In this document: positions 1 through 12,797 of the stretch, in pieces | Position numbering within the stretch: position 1 is the first letter of the stretch | Layout of the letters: each line of letters starts with the position of its first letter | DNA from: Membranipora membranacea | Lineage: Eukaryota > Bryozoa > Gymnolaemata > Cheilostomatida > Membraniporidae | Length of the DNA: 64,000 nucleotides | Direction of reading: 5' to 3' | Assembly: GCA_914767715.1 (NCBI GenBank) | Contig: OU612072.1 | Coordinates: 1,054,001 to 1,118,000, forward strand | Program-made: the position numbers and the translations under genes | Notes under the pieces: model-generated | The model's input: the letters and a program-made list of their open reading frames with translations, nothing else | Databases searched by the model: none | What the model was told of the DNA's origin: nothing

Positions 1-10
1 TTCTAAGAAG

Positions 11-2968
11 ATGGTTAAATTCATTGTGGATACGGGAGCGGATGTGACAGTTATCAACAAGGAGACGGCGCAGAGGCTAGGATTAGATATGCGCCCGACT
101 CGAAGAGATTTTAGAGGAGCAGATGGGAGTAAATTAGAGATTCACTTCAAGGCTTACCTTCCCCTTATCTATGTATGGGGTCAGGAAGTAAGAGGTAAAG
201 CGTACATCCTAGAAGGGGCACGTAACAATTTACTAGGAAAGCCAGAGATTCGGAAGTTCAAATTGGTGAAGACAATAAGGCGCATTAGCGAAGAGGTAGA
301 GTTGAAACATCCCAAGTTATTCGGTAAATTGGGAGTATTGCCTGATGTGTTCAAGATAAAAATCAAGGAGGGCGCAAATCCGTTGTGCTTGAACGTCCCA
401 CGAAGATTACCTATAGGATTGAGAAAGGCCACAAAAGATGAGTTAGAAAGGATGGAGGAGTTGGGTGTTATAGAGAAGGTAGAGAAGCCAACTTCTTGGT
501 GTTCTGGCATGGTGGTAGCACCTAAATCTAATGGAAAGGTCAGAATATGCGTTGATCTGACCCAACTGAATAAGAGTGTGATGAGGGAGACATATCCATT
601 ACCCCATCTGGAAGACACCCTTGCATCGTTAGAAGGCAGTCGATACTTTAGCAAGATGGATGCAAACTCAGGATTCTGGCAGATTGATTTGGCGGAGGAG
701 TCACGAGAGTATACCACTTTTATAACACCTTTTGGTCGTTATCAATACCTGAAAATGCCGTTTGGAATTTCGGCTGCACCGGAATTTTTCCAGAGGCAAA
801 TGAACAAAATATTAGAGGGACTAACAGGAGTGGTGTGTATGATGGACGACATTTTGGTTGTTGGAAAGAGCAAGGAGGAGCATGATGCAAGATTAGCGGA
901 AGTTCTGAAGAAAGTCGAAGAAGCGGGGATGACATTAAACAAAGAGAAGTGTGTATTCGGAGTTCAGGAAGTGAAATTCCTGGGGCACATACTGACTAAG
1001 AAAGGTATAGGGGTTGACCCGGAGAAGGAGAGGGCCATCCGCGAGATGCCGGCACCGACTGATAGGAAGGGGTTGCAGAGATTTTTAGCTATGGTGAACT
1101 ACTTGGGTAGATTCAGCCCTCTCATATCAGAAGTAGAGGTGCCTCTGAGAGAATTAGACAGGAAAAAGAATGATTGGATATGGCTAGAGATACATCAGAG
1201 GAGTTTTCATAAGGTTAAGGAGCTGATTACATCTTCTTCGTTGTTGGCTTTGTTTGACTACAATAAAAGTCACAGGGTAACAGCTGACGCAAGTTGTCAC
1301 TCTCTGGGGGCAGCGCTGTTACAGGATCAGGGAGATGGAGAATTGAAACCAGTGGCTTACGCCTCTAGGAAGCTCACAGATGCTGAAAAGAGATATGGTC
1401 AAATTGAGAAGGAAGCCCTGGCGATCACATGGGCATGTGAAAAATTCGACTTTTATCTAGTTGGAAGACATTTTGAAGTAGAGACAGACCACAAGCCATT
1501 GATTCCTCTGCTTGGGTCTAAGGATTTATCAGAGTTGCCGCTGAGGATTCAACGATTTAAGATGAGACTTATGAGATATGACTATAAAATTTTCCATACA
1601 CCTGGGAGTAAAATGTTTATTGCTGATTTACTCTCAAGGCCACCGACCGAACAAGAAGCAGCTAGGATAGCAAGGGTGGAAATGCACATTAGGACTTTGA
1701 TATCTGCGGAAGGAGATGCGTTGGTGGAAGAGATAAAGAGACATGCCAAAGTAGATGACGATTATCAGGTGATTTTGAAGGCTATGAAAGAGGGGTGGCC
1801 AAGAACAGTAAAGGGAGAGCTGAAGAAGGTGAAGGGCAACATGGATCTTCTGAGTGAGAAAGACGGTCTAATTGTGATGAACTCCAGACTGTACATTCCT
1901 ACAGCAATGCGCGAGAACATGCTGCTGCGCTTACATTCCGGTCACCAGGGTATGGTAAAAACGTATCGCAGGAGTCAAGACTCGGTGTGGTGGCCGTCTA
2001 TAAGAAAGGAGATCATTGAGATGGTAGAAGAATGCCCGAAATGTATTAAATTTAGACGAATGAGGAATCTTCCATTACACCAAACGGAGCTGCCAGAAGC
2101 TCCGTGGAGTCACGTAGCTTCGGATTTGTTTGAGTTTAGAGGGAAGGTTTATGCTTTGTTTGTAGACTACTACTCCCGGTGGATTGAAGTTGTAGGGATG
2201 AGTGGACAAACAGGGGCGGAATTGGCCAAGAAGTTCAGACCAGTTATTGCGAGGTATGGAGCCCCAGATAGGATAAGGACGGATAGTGGCCCTTGTTATG
2301 TTTCTAAAGAGTGGAGAGATTTGATGGAAGAATACAGCGTGATCCATGTTACTAGTAGCCCACATCATCATGAGGCTAACGGTCTGGCAGAGAGGAGTGT
2401 GGAGACTATTAAAGGATTTTGGAATAAGGAAGAAGATAAGAATAAGGCCCTGATGGCATATCGTACCACCCCACTAGAGAGCAGCTGCAGACCAGACGAG
2501 CTTCTATTAGGCAGGAGAATGCGAAACGAATTACCTATCCAGCATCAGAAGACATGTGATACTGAGAGCTTTAGAAAACGAGACACTACTTTAAAGGAGA
2601 GACAGAAGAGGAACTTTGACAAATCGAGGAGAGCTTCAGATTTCGCAGATTTACAAGAGGGTCAGACAGTATGGGTTAAAATTAGTCACGCAGACAAAGG
2701 CAAGAGAGGCATTGTGAAATACAAGGCCGAAGAGCCCGATAGCTATTGGATTGAGACAGACAAAAGACTTGTGAGAAGGACTAGGAAACATTTACGAATA
2801 TTGCCGAAGGATGACATAGAAGGGGGTGAGGAGAGTCCAGCAGATGAGGACGACAACCGAGATCAAGGGAGAATAGAGACAGAACGAAACATCCAGCCAA
2901 GTGCCCCTAGGCCACCAAGTACAAGAAACGCTAAGAAGGTCAAAAACCCTGATTATGTGTGGTACTAG
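11..2968 (+). CDS. Ty3/gypsy retrotransposon Pol polyprotein (5' end cut by window)
   Basis: One open frame of 985 codons encodes the protease, reverse transcriptase, RNase H and integrase that copy and insert an LTR retrotransposon. Residues 4-15 carry the aspartic protease motif FIVDTGADVTVI. The reverse transcriptase has KMDANSGFWQIDL near residue 215 and a CMMDD active site (YxDD variant) near 278. RNase H starts with VTADAS near 425. The integrase has an HHCC zinc finger from about 640 and the catalytic triad at D about 703 (SDLFEF), D about 756 (RTDSG) and E about 792 (NGLAERS). A basic C-terminal tail follows. The Met at 11 is probably internal, because gag and the 5' LTR would lie left of the window. 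No stop or frameshift interrupts it, so the copy looks young. Family assignment is firm; the exact clade is not. Confidence 0.95.
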   Translation: MVKFIVDTGADVTVINKETAQRLGLDMRPTRRDFRGADGSKLEIHFKAYLPLIYVWGQEVRGKAYILEGARNNLLGKPEIRKFKLVKTIRRISEEVELKHPKLFGKLGVLPDVFKIKIKEGANPLCLNVPRRLPIGLRKATKDELERMEELGVIEKVEKPTSWCSGMVVAPKSNGKVRICVDLTQLNKSVMRETYPLPHLEDTLASLEGSRYFSKMDANSGFWQIDLAEESREYTTFITPFGRYQYLKMPFGISAAPEFFQRQMNKILEGLTGVVCMMDDILVVGKSKEEHDARLAEVLKKVEEAGMTLNKEKCVFGVQEVKFLGHILTKKGIGVDPEKERAIREMPAPTDRKGLQRFLAMVNYLGRFSPLISEVEVPLRELDRKKNDWIWLEIHQRSFHKVKELITSSSLLALFDYNKSHRVTADASCHSLGAALLQDQGDGELKPVAYASRKLTDAEKRYGQIEKEALAITWACEKFDFYLVGRHFEVETDHKPLIPLLGSKDLSELPLRIQRFKMRLMRYDYKIFHTPGSKMFIADLLSRPPTEQEAARIARVEMHIRTLISAEGDALVEEIKRHAKVDDDYQVILKAMKEGWPRTVKGELKKVKGNMDLLSEKDGLIVMNSRLYIPTAMRENMLLRLHSGHQGMVKTYRRSQDSVWWPSIRKEIIEMVEECPKCIKFRRMRNLPLHQTELPEAPWSHVASDLFEFRGKVYALFVDYYSRWIEVVGMSGQTGAELAKKFRPVIARYGAPDRIRTDSGPCYVSKEWRDLMEEYSVIHVTSSPHHHEANGLAERSVETIKGFWNKEEDKNKALMAYRTTPLESSCRPDELLLGRRMRNELPIQHQKTCDTESFRKRDTTLKERQKRNFDKSRRASDFADLQEGQTVWVKISHADKGKRGIVKYKAEEPDSYWIETDKRLVRRTRKHLRILPKDDIEGGEESPADEDDNRDQGRIETERNIQPSAPRPPSTRNAKKVKNPDYVWY

Positions 2969-3210
2969 AATCATTTGCGTTGAGAGGGAGGAATAGCAGA
3001 AGGAGTATTAGACAGGAATGGAATAGATAGTAAGGGAACAGGTCAGTTAGGGACCTGAGAGAGAGTGCGTAGTATTAGCCAGGAAGGAAAGAAGAGTGCG
3101 TAGTATTAGCCAGGAAGGATAAAACAGTGCATAGTATTAGCCAGGAAGGATATACAAGTAAGAAGAATACTAGAATCAAGGTCTAAGGGATATTAGACAG
3201 GAACACTTAT
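2969..3210 (+). repeat. 3' end of gypsy element with ~31-bp degenerate repeats
   Basis: Just after the pol stop a purine-rich run (about 2979-2990) could serve as the plus-strand primer. Three direct repeats of about 31 bp follow at 3063-3155, sharing the core GTAGTATTAGCCAGGAAGGA. Looser relatives (ATTAGACAGGAA) occur near 3008 and 3190. This probably belongs to the element's 3' untranslated region or LTR. The 5' LTR is outside the window, so LTR borders cannot be set. Confidence 0.5.
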
Positions 3211-6200
3211 ACACTATATAGATTTCTACTACCAGGACTTCGGTATCGGTTATATTACCCACAACAAAGACTATCAATAACAATATAGAAAGAGAGGAGG
3301 ATGTAGTGCAAGGTATAATAGACTGCAGGTAGTAAATAGGGAAAGACAGATAAGAGTGCTGCATAAGAACTCAGGCTACATCCGGGAATGCGCAGGAAAG
3401 AGGCATTAATAATGACGCTGGCTTAGAGGGGAGAAGAGAATGAGAGAAGACAAAGGAGTTGTACCAATATTGGACACCTCAGCATATCTCATGTAAGTTG
3501 AATACACTACATTAATGACTATCATACTTCCTTCTTTGTCATTTTTAGTGAGATAAATGATGCTAAGTAAAAGTGTTGATTAAAAACGTATCATCTCGGA
3601 TCAGACATAACACATATCCGATCCAGTTTGTGGTTGAATCCGGGGTCAAATATCCGAAATTCAACTCCAACCTCAAGAGGTCGTTCCACCCCTAGTTGAA
3701 TTTCTAGCCACATTTTGCATAGGCTGCCATCGGACTTAATTTACTTCATATGTGAATGCCACGGCCACCTGACTTCGACTTTCATTCTGTCATTTTCATT
3801 TAACACTCAGTAGTAAAGTCTTTCTTAATATTATGTGAAGACAGATAAAGCAGTAATTGATTAGGATTGTTCAAAAAATAGGTCGACAAAATAGGTCGAC
3901 AACTTGACACCATTTCTGAAGATACGGGAGGGGCGACCTTCAGGATTTTGTTCGTTAAGATCTATTTCATCATACAATAAAGGGCTTGTTGACTGGATTA
4001 AGCATGACATAAATGTTCCACTATAAATCCACATGACAGCACCTCAATCAGCTGCCTGTATATCAATGTTGTGCTTATCTTAGGGTGATCAATTAAATTC
4101 AGCTTCAGCAGATACAGCTAAACTGTATGGTTGAAAACTATGGAACTCTTGCAGAGAACAACAGCAAATCACGGATTAGTAGCAATTAAATCTTGAGTAA
4201 AGTTGACCTCAATTTAATTTGTGTTCAATGACAGATAGTTTGTTGACAAAACTTTTAATTATTTTCGGCTGAAACAATTCACTGCGTAAACTTTTGATCC
4301 CTATGAGTTGAATATAGTTGATGATTGACTGTCTATTCATACTGGTACAAAATGGTCTATGTCATAATACACGCATCATCTAATATTTTTTGTTTTCATA
4401 ATATTAAAAAGATGGCAAGGTATTATGCAGCTTTGAGGTCAAACTAGGCCGGTGTGGCCGCATACTAGGATAGCGCCCTGCAAGACATTGTAAAAATATA
4501 TTGATAGAGCCCCGTGGCATCTCTTTCTATGCAACCTTTGTAAAAAATGTTCATTGTTTTCAACATCATTTGTTGCGATTATGAGAAAAATTCTGACCGC
4601 AATGTATAATTATGATTAAGTACAGGGTGTTTGTACGCAAGTACCGACTTTTTTTTTCACTCAATAGCACTCTGTCAATGGAAATTTAGCCCTCAAACAG
4701 CACATCAGAAAGGTAAATGAATAACACTGCATATTTGATAGTCATGTGGTTTCCCCTACCGATCTTGATCATCTAGCTGCCCTCAATTTATTCTCCCCAT
4801 GGACAAATTGCTGCCGTTATTTTATGCAGGCTTGTAAACTCATTTCAAGGAAGCTTGATTCCAACAAAGATTACATATAAATTTGAACCAGACAACACCC
4901 AGGGCCGTAGAAAAGGTTTAGGCAAAATCAAAGTCCTTGAGGGTAGGAATAAGACCAGGTGGGGCGCTGTAATTTGGTCAAACCAGGCGTCTTTTATCTA
5001 AATCCTTTATTTTATTACTCACCATTTGCTCAATATTCATATGCAACACAACACAACTATTTATCAGTGCTACTTAATACTGAAGATTAGTAGAACAACT
5101 GTCCAAATTCAATTCACCCAATCACAAACAGATACTTAGAGATAGCATATTGTAAAAGAAAACTACTTAACCTACTAAATGAGCTTGAAACTTACTAATA
5201 TACAGAGTAAAAGTTTAAAATTTAGTGCACCGATGAAGATTTAGCTACGAGTATCAGCTATTAATGACTCACATGCACAGAGTGATCGGTCATTTTCGCT
5301 TACTTGTCACTCATGATGGTGTTTGCTCTGAGGTCCTATGTATCCAAAAAAATAAATCCCAATCTACGTAATAATAGCAGCAGTTATTTGTAATTGAATT
5401 GGTGGTAATGTCTGTATGTTCTCACTGTCGAAAAAGGTGTCTGGGCTCCAATCACTTGGTCAGAACAGTATAGCAACAGTTTTAGGGATCAAAGAAGCAA
5501 ATAGAAGATTTGAATTCTGGAATTCTTGGTACTCCTGCAAAACTATTCATGTTAATCATTTGCTGTCAGCTTCTATGCTTAGCTAGGCTGCACAATGTTG
5601 CTAATGTCAAAGCCAATGCCAAGGGAAGCAAATCTGCGACTAATTGTAGAATTGGTAAGTAAGTAAGTTAGTTAGTAAGTTAGTAAATATTAGAAACAAT
5701 AACGATACATAATGTATCAGTTTCACTCTTTGATTACAAGTACCAAACAACAATAGCAGAAGACAGCTGCTAATCTCCAACGAATCAAATCTCTCACTTA
5801 TCATCCACCTGGTATTATTCACTAAGCTGTTAATTGGGTAAACACTAATTAAAAATACTAGAACATATTGGCTGTAGCTGTAATTTGTGTACCAGATCAA
5901 AATCCACAAGAGGTTTTGCCAATGCATTTTGTCTTTTCAATAACATAGGCATTAATCCATGTGATAGGCTGTGCCTGATGACAATCTACTCATCTTGACT
6001 TAATCTTTTTGTTTATGCATTCACTTTCGACAAGGAGCAACAAGCAACAGTTACTCCTTGCTTTCAATAGGTAGTTTAACACACCAGCTCAGTGGACTGC
6101 GCAACAAACAAAATTGACAGAAACAGGGCAAAACATGGAAAGTTGTCGATGCAAATATTTTGGTCAAAATAACTAACTCTGTAATTGGTAGCAGCAACTC

Positions 6201-7890
6201 TCCTGATTTTTCTACTAGCACACTGCATATCATCGGCAGACACTGTCAGAAATCAGTACCAATAATATAACACAACAGACCTTTCCTTAAACCTGATTCA
6301 TGTCCGTACCTCTTAAGCCTACTGGTACTTAGCTAATTATTAGGGCAAACAGCCCACCCTCTTCACCATGTTTACCAGTGACCCCGCAAGTCAACATAGT
6401 ATCATTTTGAGCATCTCCCATCTCCAGTGCCTAATCATATCCTCATGTTTTCAACTTGACACCAACTACAGCCAGATGCGCCAAGTATGAGGCTAGAAAA
6501 TCATCAATCAACTCTCACAACTTTCTAACAGAGCAGTTTAATTTAAATATGAAGTGAGGTTCAAATTATTAAAACATCACAGCGGTTGATTTTACATAAA
6601 GGTAATACTTTTAATATACCTAGAGGAAACAATATCATTGAGTTTGCAATGAAAGCTTGCATAGTAGTTATTGGTGATATCAGCCACCCACACTAGTTAG
6701 AATGGTTGGTCACTTTTAGTACTGCAAGACACAATATCTGGGCTCTCAACCTGGGACGATTCATTTCTGAGTTTTGCATCACTGTGTGTCGGGTACTACC
6801 CTTTCAAAGGCTCAAAATGCTCTGTTCATAAACAGCTGGTGATATGGGTACTCTGTAAGCCATCCTAACAAGTCCGTTCGTCGAAAATTAGAGAGAAATT
6901 TAGGGCTCTGTAGATGAATTATATTCTTTTTTTTAAATTCAGATCATCATTGGCATCATTAAAAACCGTATCCTGGTTATGATTTTCATATATTGTTACA
7001 ACTTAAAATTTTTTTTTTATTATCATACATATAGACCACAATGAGAGGAATTCCACATCTTATATGAATACAAAGAGTTTTTAGCTCATTGTCCCAAATA
7101 ACCTGAGTTGCCTCAGTTGAACCCAAAAGAACTGAGCAACTCGGGATAAAAACGCGTTTAAGTTCTCAATACTGTGACCCTGCTCTATAAAAAGATTCAA
7201 TCTTCGGAAGGTCAACCACAATTTAACTGTTTGAACTGAAATTCGACATGAAATCATGGACTGTAGATTATAAATAAATCATCCATAACAACACCATTGG
7301 GGTTGTGTCAGAAGTTTCCCTTCATTAGAGGTGGTGATAAAATTATGAGACCATAAATTTGCACTTTTTATATAATAATTATGCTCTATCATTGAAGCAG
7401 ACCAAACTTTTTGATCTGGTAGTCAGCGTAATGTCATAAGACCAGAATTCAGAGAGAATCAAATCCGATATTGTATGATAAACTAGGTGTATAATTAAAA
7501 TGAAATGATAATACTCCAGCTTCGATTTTGAATTTTGTATGAATACATCCTGAAAACATTGATGCTGCTTAGTTACTATAGCTACATTATACAACATAAG
7601 CCCATAAGAACTCACATATTGTATGGCAATTTACCGCCCCATTCACATATAACTCTAACAAGTATTTTTTTAAATACGTCTCCTAATTCCATCTCTGTTA
7701 TGTTACAATTAATACGCTTACAATATACTTCCTCTGGGCTATATATCTCTCCAGAATCTCTTTCATACCAATCTGCGAAACAAAAAGATGAATAATTAGG
7801 TTATGTCTGTTCCTGCTTCGTTGTATTTGATGATTAAAGATTAACTTTTGTTTATCATATTATAATCCTGGTATCTATATTATTGGATTT
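3211..7890. other. No gene recognised (3.2-7.9 kb)
   Basis: AT-rich sequence with only short open frames on both strands and no recognisable domain, RNA gene or long tandem repeat. Part of the left end may be the gypsy 3' LTR. I see no exon with convincing splice signals and protein similarity. Confidence 0.5.
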
Positions 7891-7899
7891 GATACCAAT

Positions 7900-10335
7900 T
7901 GGCCAGCATCCTAGCAAGTCACAATTACCCTTACCAAATAAAACTGAACGCTGATGATCTTGAGTTTTTTAATAGTGCGAAATCTCTCGATTGTAGAGAA
8001 TGTTCACTGTGTTCACGAAGCAGCAGATATTTTAGAATCAAAAATAAAATTATTAGTGGAGCAGTTTGCACCATTTAAAACCCAACGCTTAAAGCAGAAA
8101 AACAATATTTGTTGGAAGTGTCCAGTGGCATCTAAACTAACAAGCCTTAAAAAAGATGCATTTCAAAAGTTTGTTGAGACGGGATTTGATAAAAATTCTA
8201 CTGCCTGGGAGCATTATCGTTTAATCCGTAACAAGGCAACAAATGCAGTAAGAGATGTCAAAAAGCGAGCAATGAGAGCAGTTCTAAATGATAAAACATT
8301 AGACCAATGCCAAAAAATCAAAATTTCCCAAGGTAAAAATTATCAAGGCAATAATGTCATTCAAGAAATTGAATCTGAAAATTGCACCACTTCTGAAAGC
8401 CCAGTGATCGCTGAATGTCTAAATAGGTATTTTTCTAGCATTGGTGCCAATCTCAATGAAGAGGATAAACTATTGTCCAACAAAAGTTACTCAGGCTTTG
8501 ATAATGATAAAGCTTTCAGTTTTCCAAAATTTGCTTTTCAAGAAATTACATAGAGTGAGGTATCTAAATATCTGCACACATTGAAATCACGTAAAACTGG
8601 GGGATTAAATCAGATCCCTACCTTTATTTATTAAATCCTAGAGCCTTTGATTCTGAATCCATTGACACATATTGTTAATCTGAGCCTTAAATGTCACGAG
8701 TTTCCAGATGTGTGGAAAAAAGCCTTAGTAATTCCAATTTTCAAAAGTGGCAAGAAAAGTTTGCCAAATAATTATAGACCAATTTCGCTATTGCCAATAT
8801 TAAGTAAAGTCCTAGAAAAGATAATAAATTACCAAATTCGTGATTACCTGGAAATTAATGATCTAATAGCCTCTCGCCAATTTGGTTTCAGAAATAAAAC
8901 ATCCACTGATCAAATTTTAACTCAACTAGTCAACAAATTTCGTTCCCTGCTGTAAAAACACGAAAAAAAGCACGTCAAAATTTGTCACAGTTTCTGCACT
9001 TGATATCCGTAAAGCTTTTGATTGCGTAAACCATAAGATCCTTGCCAGTAAACTGTTAACGAAATTCAATTTCCACTCTTATGCGTCAAATTTAATTAAA
9101 AATTATCTTTCAAGTCGAGAGCAGGCCATGAAAGTTAATGGTTGTGTATCTGAATGCAGTCAAGTTATAACTGGTGTGCCGCAGGGGTCTGTACTTGGAC
9201 CCCTCCTGTTTATCATGTTTATTAACGATCTGATGGAGCACAAAAATTGTTATCTATATGCTGATGACTGCCTACTAGTCACCAGTGGGGAAAACCCAGA
9301 CATTTCCACAAAACTTATGGAAAAAAGCATTCATCAAGCATCCAGTTGGTACAGTGAAAATTGCCTTGTTCTAAACAGCGGTAAAACGGATGTCATGACC
9401 ATTTCCAATAAACGTAACATCAAACCTCCGGCACTTAAATTTAACAATCTCATTTTCAAACAATCTGACAGAATTAAGTACTTAGGTGTGATCCTTGATA
9501 ACAAATTAAATTTTAAATCTCATTCCAGCAAAATTTAACAAAAACTTTATCCAATAGTCACCAACTTTCAACGTAATAGAAAATTCCTGACACCTAAATT
9601 AGCTAAGCTTTGGTACATTGGACTTATACGTTCTAATCTGGAATACAGCTCACCTGCTTTATTTACCACAAACGTCTATGTCAAAAAAGAATTTTTAAAA
9701 ATTGAGAATAGATGTTTGAAAATTATAGACTATAACAGTTCTAAAGATAATACTCGACAGACCTACAACATCCCTGTTTTAACTTTGCGTTTCAAATATT
9801 TGTATCTGCTGACGTTTTATAAAACTGTTAATAGTTTAGTCCCAATAATTGATACCAATCTGCTCCCCGAGAAATTAACTAGTGAAACTCGGCTTGCTTA
9901 AAGTTCTGGGTTTAGACTATCCAAGGAAAATTTTCGATTTGCTTTAGCTAATTTCGGTGCTCAGAAGTTTAACCAATTACCCAATCATGTTAAGCTGAGT
10001 CAATCCCTTGCTACATTCAAAAATGCCACTCGGAGCCACGTCCTCAAACTTCTCAATTAATGAGTCAGTTCTTATCATTTCATTTCATTTTAGCCTACCG
10101 CTACATTGTTCTAACTTTTCTTTTCCTAGCTATTGTGTATTAACTTGTGTAATGTTTTACTGCTAATTAATGCCTGCGTGTACGTTGTAATTTTACCTGT
10201 CATTGTTCTTGATTTTTAGTTACATGTCTTTTTAATTCTACACCATATTTTTATCAATTTTTCTGTTTTCTGGATACAAGTCCTAAGGACTTATTCTTCT
10301 CCAGAATAAACATGGAATATATATATATATATAAA
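7900..10335 (+). mobile_element. 5'-truncated, decayed non-LTR retrotransposon (LINE)
   Basis: The element keeps the linker before the reverse transcriptase, the reverse transcriptase and a C-terminal part. The endonuclease domain is absent, as expected for 5' truncation during target-primed insertion. Its 3' end has a small hairpin (AAGTCCTAAGGACTT near 10278), an AATAAA at about 10304 and a short (AT)n tail at 10317-10332. It lies just beyond the 3' end of the broken ADAM-like copy 1. The RT style suggests the CR1/L2/Jockey group; the clade is not certain. Confidence 0.85.
7954..10060 (+). pseudogene. LINE ORF2 remnant (reverse transcriptase)
   Basis: Fragments in several frames belong to one former coding region. 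Positions 7954-8553 encode the EN-RT linker (EQFAPFKTQ, then WEHYRLIRNKA). Positions 8647-8955 encode RT blocks with NNYRPISLLPILSKVLEK and RQFGFR. Positions 9128-9538 encode GVPQGSVLGPLLF and the active-site YADDC. Pieces at 9716-9901 and up to the stop at 10058-10060 encode the C-terminal region. A TAG at about 8551, a TAA at about 8632 and frame changes between blocks disable it. It is a dead copy. Confidence 0.9.
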
Positions 10336-10886
10336 CATTGTGTGAATAAATTATATATGACTATCAGGATAAATTTCCCATCATTGATTTATATTATATA
10401 GAATTTTGGAGGAATGCCGATAATTTGAGGAAGATAACAAGAAACTATGAAAGCAGAGCGTTGGGTGTCTAAAGATAGATGAGATTTTAGACTTGGTAAT
10501 AAACCTAGACAGGACACGATATGGAGCATTAGCATTGAGGCACATCCAATTCTGGGCATGAAATTTTTTGAAGAAAAAATAACATCAAGATGCAGCTGAT
10601 TGTAAAGCAATTTTCAAACTCAAAATTCAATCAAAATTGATCAAGTTACGAACATAAACCGTGATTATGGATAGTAAACCAATGATAACACAAATGCTAC
10701 TACACCCTCTAATGTTGTTACACCACTCACAATTAAGTGCCTCACTTAGCTCTATATAGTGCCCTGTCTAAGTTTATTATTAAGTCCATGGATGAGACAC
10801 ACAAACAAAGAGTTTACTCTTAATTTCATCTTTTAATTTTTATTCTATAATATTTCTACAAAAATCTCAAGATCAATAAAACTCAC
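10336..10886. other. No gene recognised between LINE and ADAM-like copy 1
   Basis: Short unremarkable sequence. The EGF-like and membrane-anchor exons seen in ADAM-like copy 2 would be expected here on the minus strand, but none is recognisable, so copy 1 seems truncated at its 3' end. Confidence 0.5.
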
Positions 10887-12659
10887 AGATTTGGTTATAG
10901 CACCAGTCAGTATCAGATGTAGCATTTGGATCACTAAACATTTTACGACATGCTGTATTAGCAGTATTACACTGTCCTCTCAAGCAGAATGTCCTGCCGA
11001 GGTTTTCACAAGGGGTACCATCAAGTCTGTATCTGTCTGGGGGACATTCGTTACTTCGTCCATTACACCTTTCCTCAAAATCACACATGTCTCTAGCAGA
11101 AAGACAGGTTCTCTCATCTCTAACCACAATTGACATGTCCTGAGGTCACAGCATGGTCCTGAAATTTACAAATATGACCAATATATAAATAAGGAACGTT
11201 AAGAAAGTCAAATACCAACATTATATTAATCAGGCTTTGCAGGGTAACGATGATGATCACAGTGGGTTAACTGTCTTCTCGAGGAATTTCAAAGCTCAAG
11301 CAATGATGAATGAAAATGTTTAAGTAAAATAAAGTATAGGGAGAATCGACTATACTATTTTACATATAATAATGTATAGTGAATTATATTCTGACTGAAA
11401 ACAACCGAAGGTAATTTTCCCAGATGAGCTTTCTCATGATCAATATTTTTTCATTGCTTAAAAGACACCATACAAAGAGAGGTGGTAGAAAACTCTTACC
11501 ACTGGCACATTGTCCTTGAACTTTACAGTTATGAGAACAGCAGGGACATCCACTGTAGGGCTCACATTCCTCACCTGTTAAGTAAAATGAGTAGATTAAC
11601 TTCTAAGTACAATAGCTCCTATATTGTGCTTAAACTTGAACTTGAAGCTTAAACCTGTCTACTCTCAGATTGAAAGTTTTTGTCCTCTCACCACAAAGCA
11701 CTTTGACGCAGGGAAACATGTTGATCACTGAATCATCTTTCAGCTATAACCGAGTCAACTCTTCACTTAATTCAAAATAGGAAATATCAAGTTTTCTGAA
11801 CAATTTTCCCGTGATTCACAAAGCCTGAATAGTTTTCCCTCACACAATCCATATTTAGTTTTTAAATGTCCAAAACATCTGATTTTCACAATTTCATGCA
11901 AAATATCATAATGATCATTTCAAATGGTGCTACACTGAGATTTGAATGGTGCCACTGTGCTGGTTTACCTATATCAAGTACTTTGTTTCCACATCTTTCA
12001 TACTCTGGGTCATAGTTTGGAGTATCTAGCAAACAGGTACGGTTGGGTCCTGGCAGTGCTTTTGTAATTGTCTGAATTGTGCAGTTAGACCAGACTAAGC
12101 CTCTGTGTCCTAACCATCCTACAACAGTAAAACTTCTCAAGTGATACTTATAAATGAAAAATGCATCAACATGCTCTGAATAGTATTCAGATATGCAGTC
12201 TGAGATATCTGATAGTTTATGTTCTCCAACCGCCAAGGACAACAACAGCCACAGTAGTATTGTCCCAAACCTATTGTGAACTTACCTTCCCACTGTGAAC
12301 TGACCTCCCTATTGCGAAGCATCATTCTGGAAATTGGTATATCTTCAACAATGGTAGCTGTTGGCAAGGCATTATAAGGGTAGTGTGTTCTGTGCTTAGC
12401 ACACACCTATTCACCGTTGGCCTAGTGCACCTTTCTTCGCAAACTAGACCTCTTTCAATCATAAGAGCTCAAAATAACAACTGGTATGCGCAAAATCTAA
12501 ATCTATCAGGTACTTAATTTTATGAAAGAGAGGCTCTTAACACTCAACCATAATATGGATGAGTTATCCACCACAATAACCTGGTATACAGCTGGTATCA
12601 TCATGGTATGTATCAGGTGGCTGATCCGATAGGCCCTTGTGATGGGACAGTCAGCAATT

Positions 12660-12797
12660 AGCAAGGGCAACCATGGCCACGGTTATGGCCACCACAACCA
12701 TTACCAATACAACCATAACCACGGCAACAACCACCACAACCACAACCATCACAACAACCACCACAACAACAACCACTACCACAACCATCACCACCAA
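12660..12797 (-). repeat. CCA/AAC-rich low-complexity tract in copy 1 intron
   Basis: Imperfect repeats of CCACAAC and related words in the intron after the catalytic exon. A matching tract in the same relative orientation occurs in the equivalent intron of copy 2 (about 52915-53050). Confidence 0.8.

Noticed and set aside
12660..12797. Coding His/Thr-rich repeat
   Set aside because: Low-complexity tract in an intron, flanked by stops, and matched by an intronic tract in copy 2.
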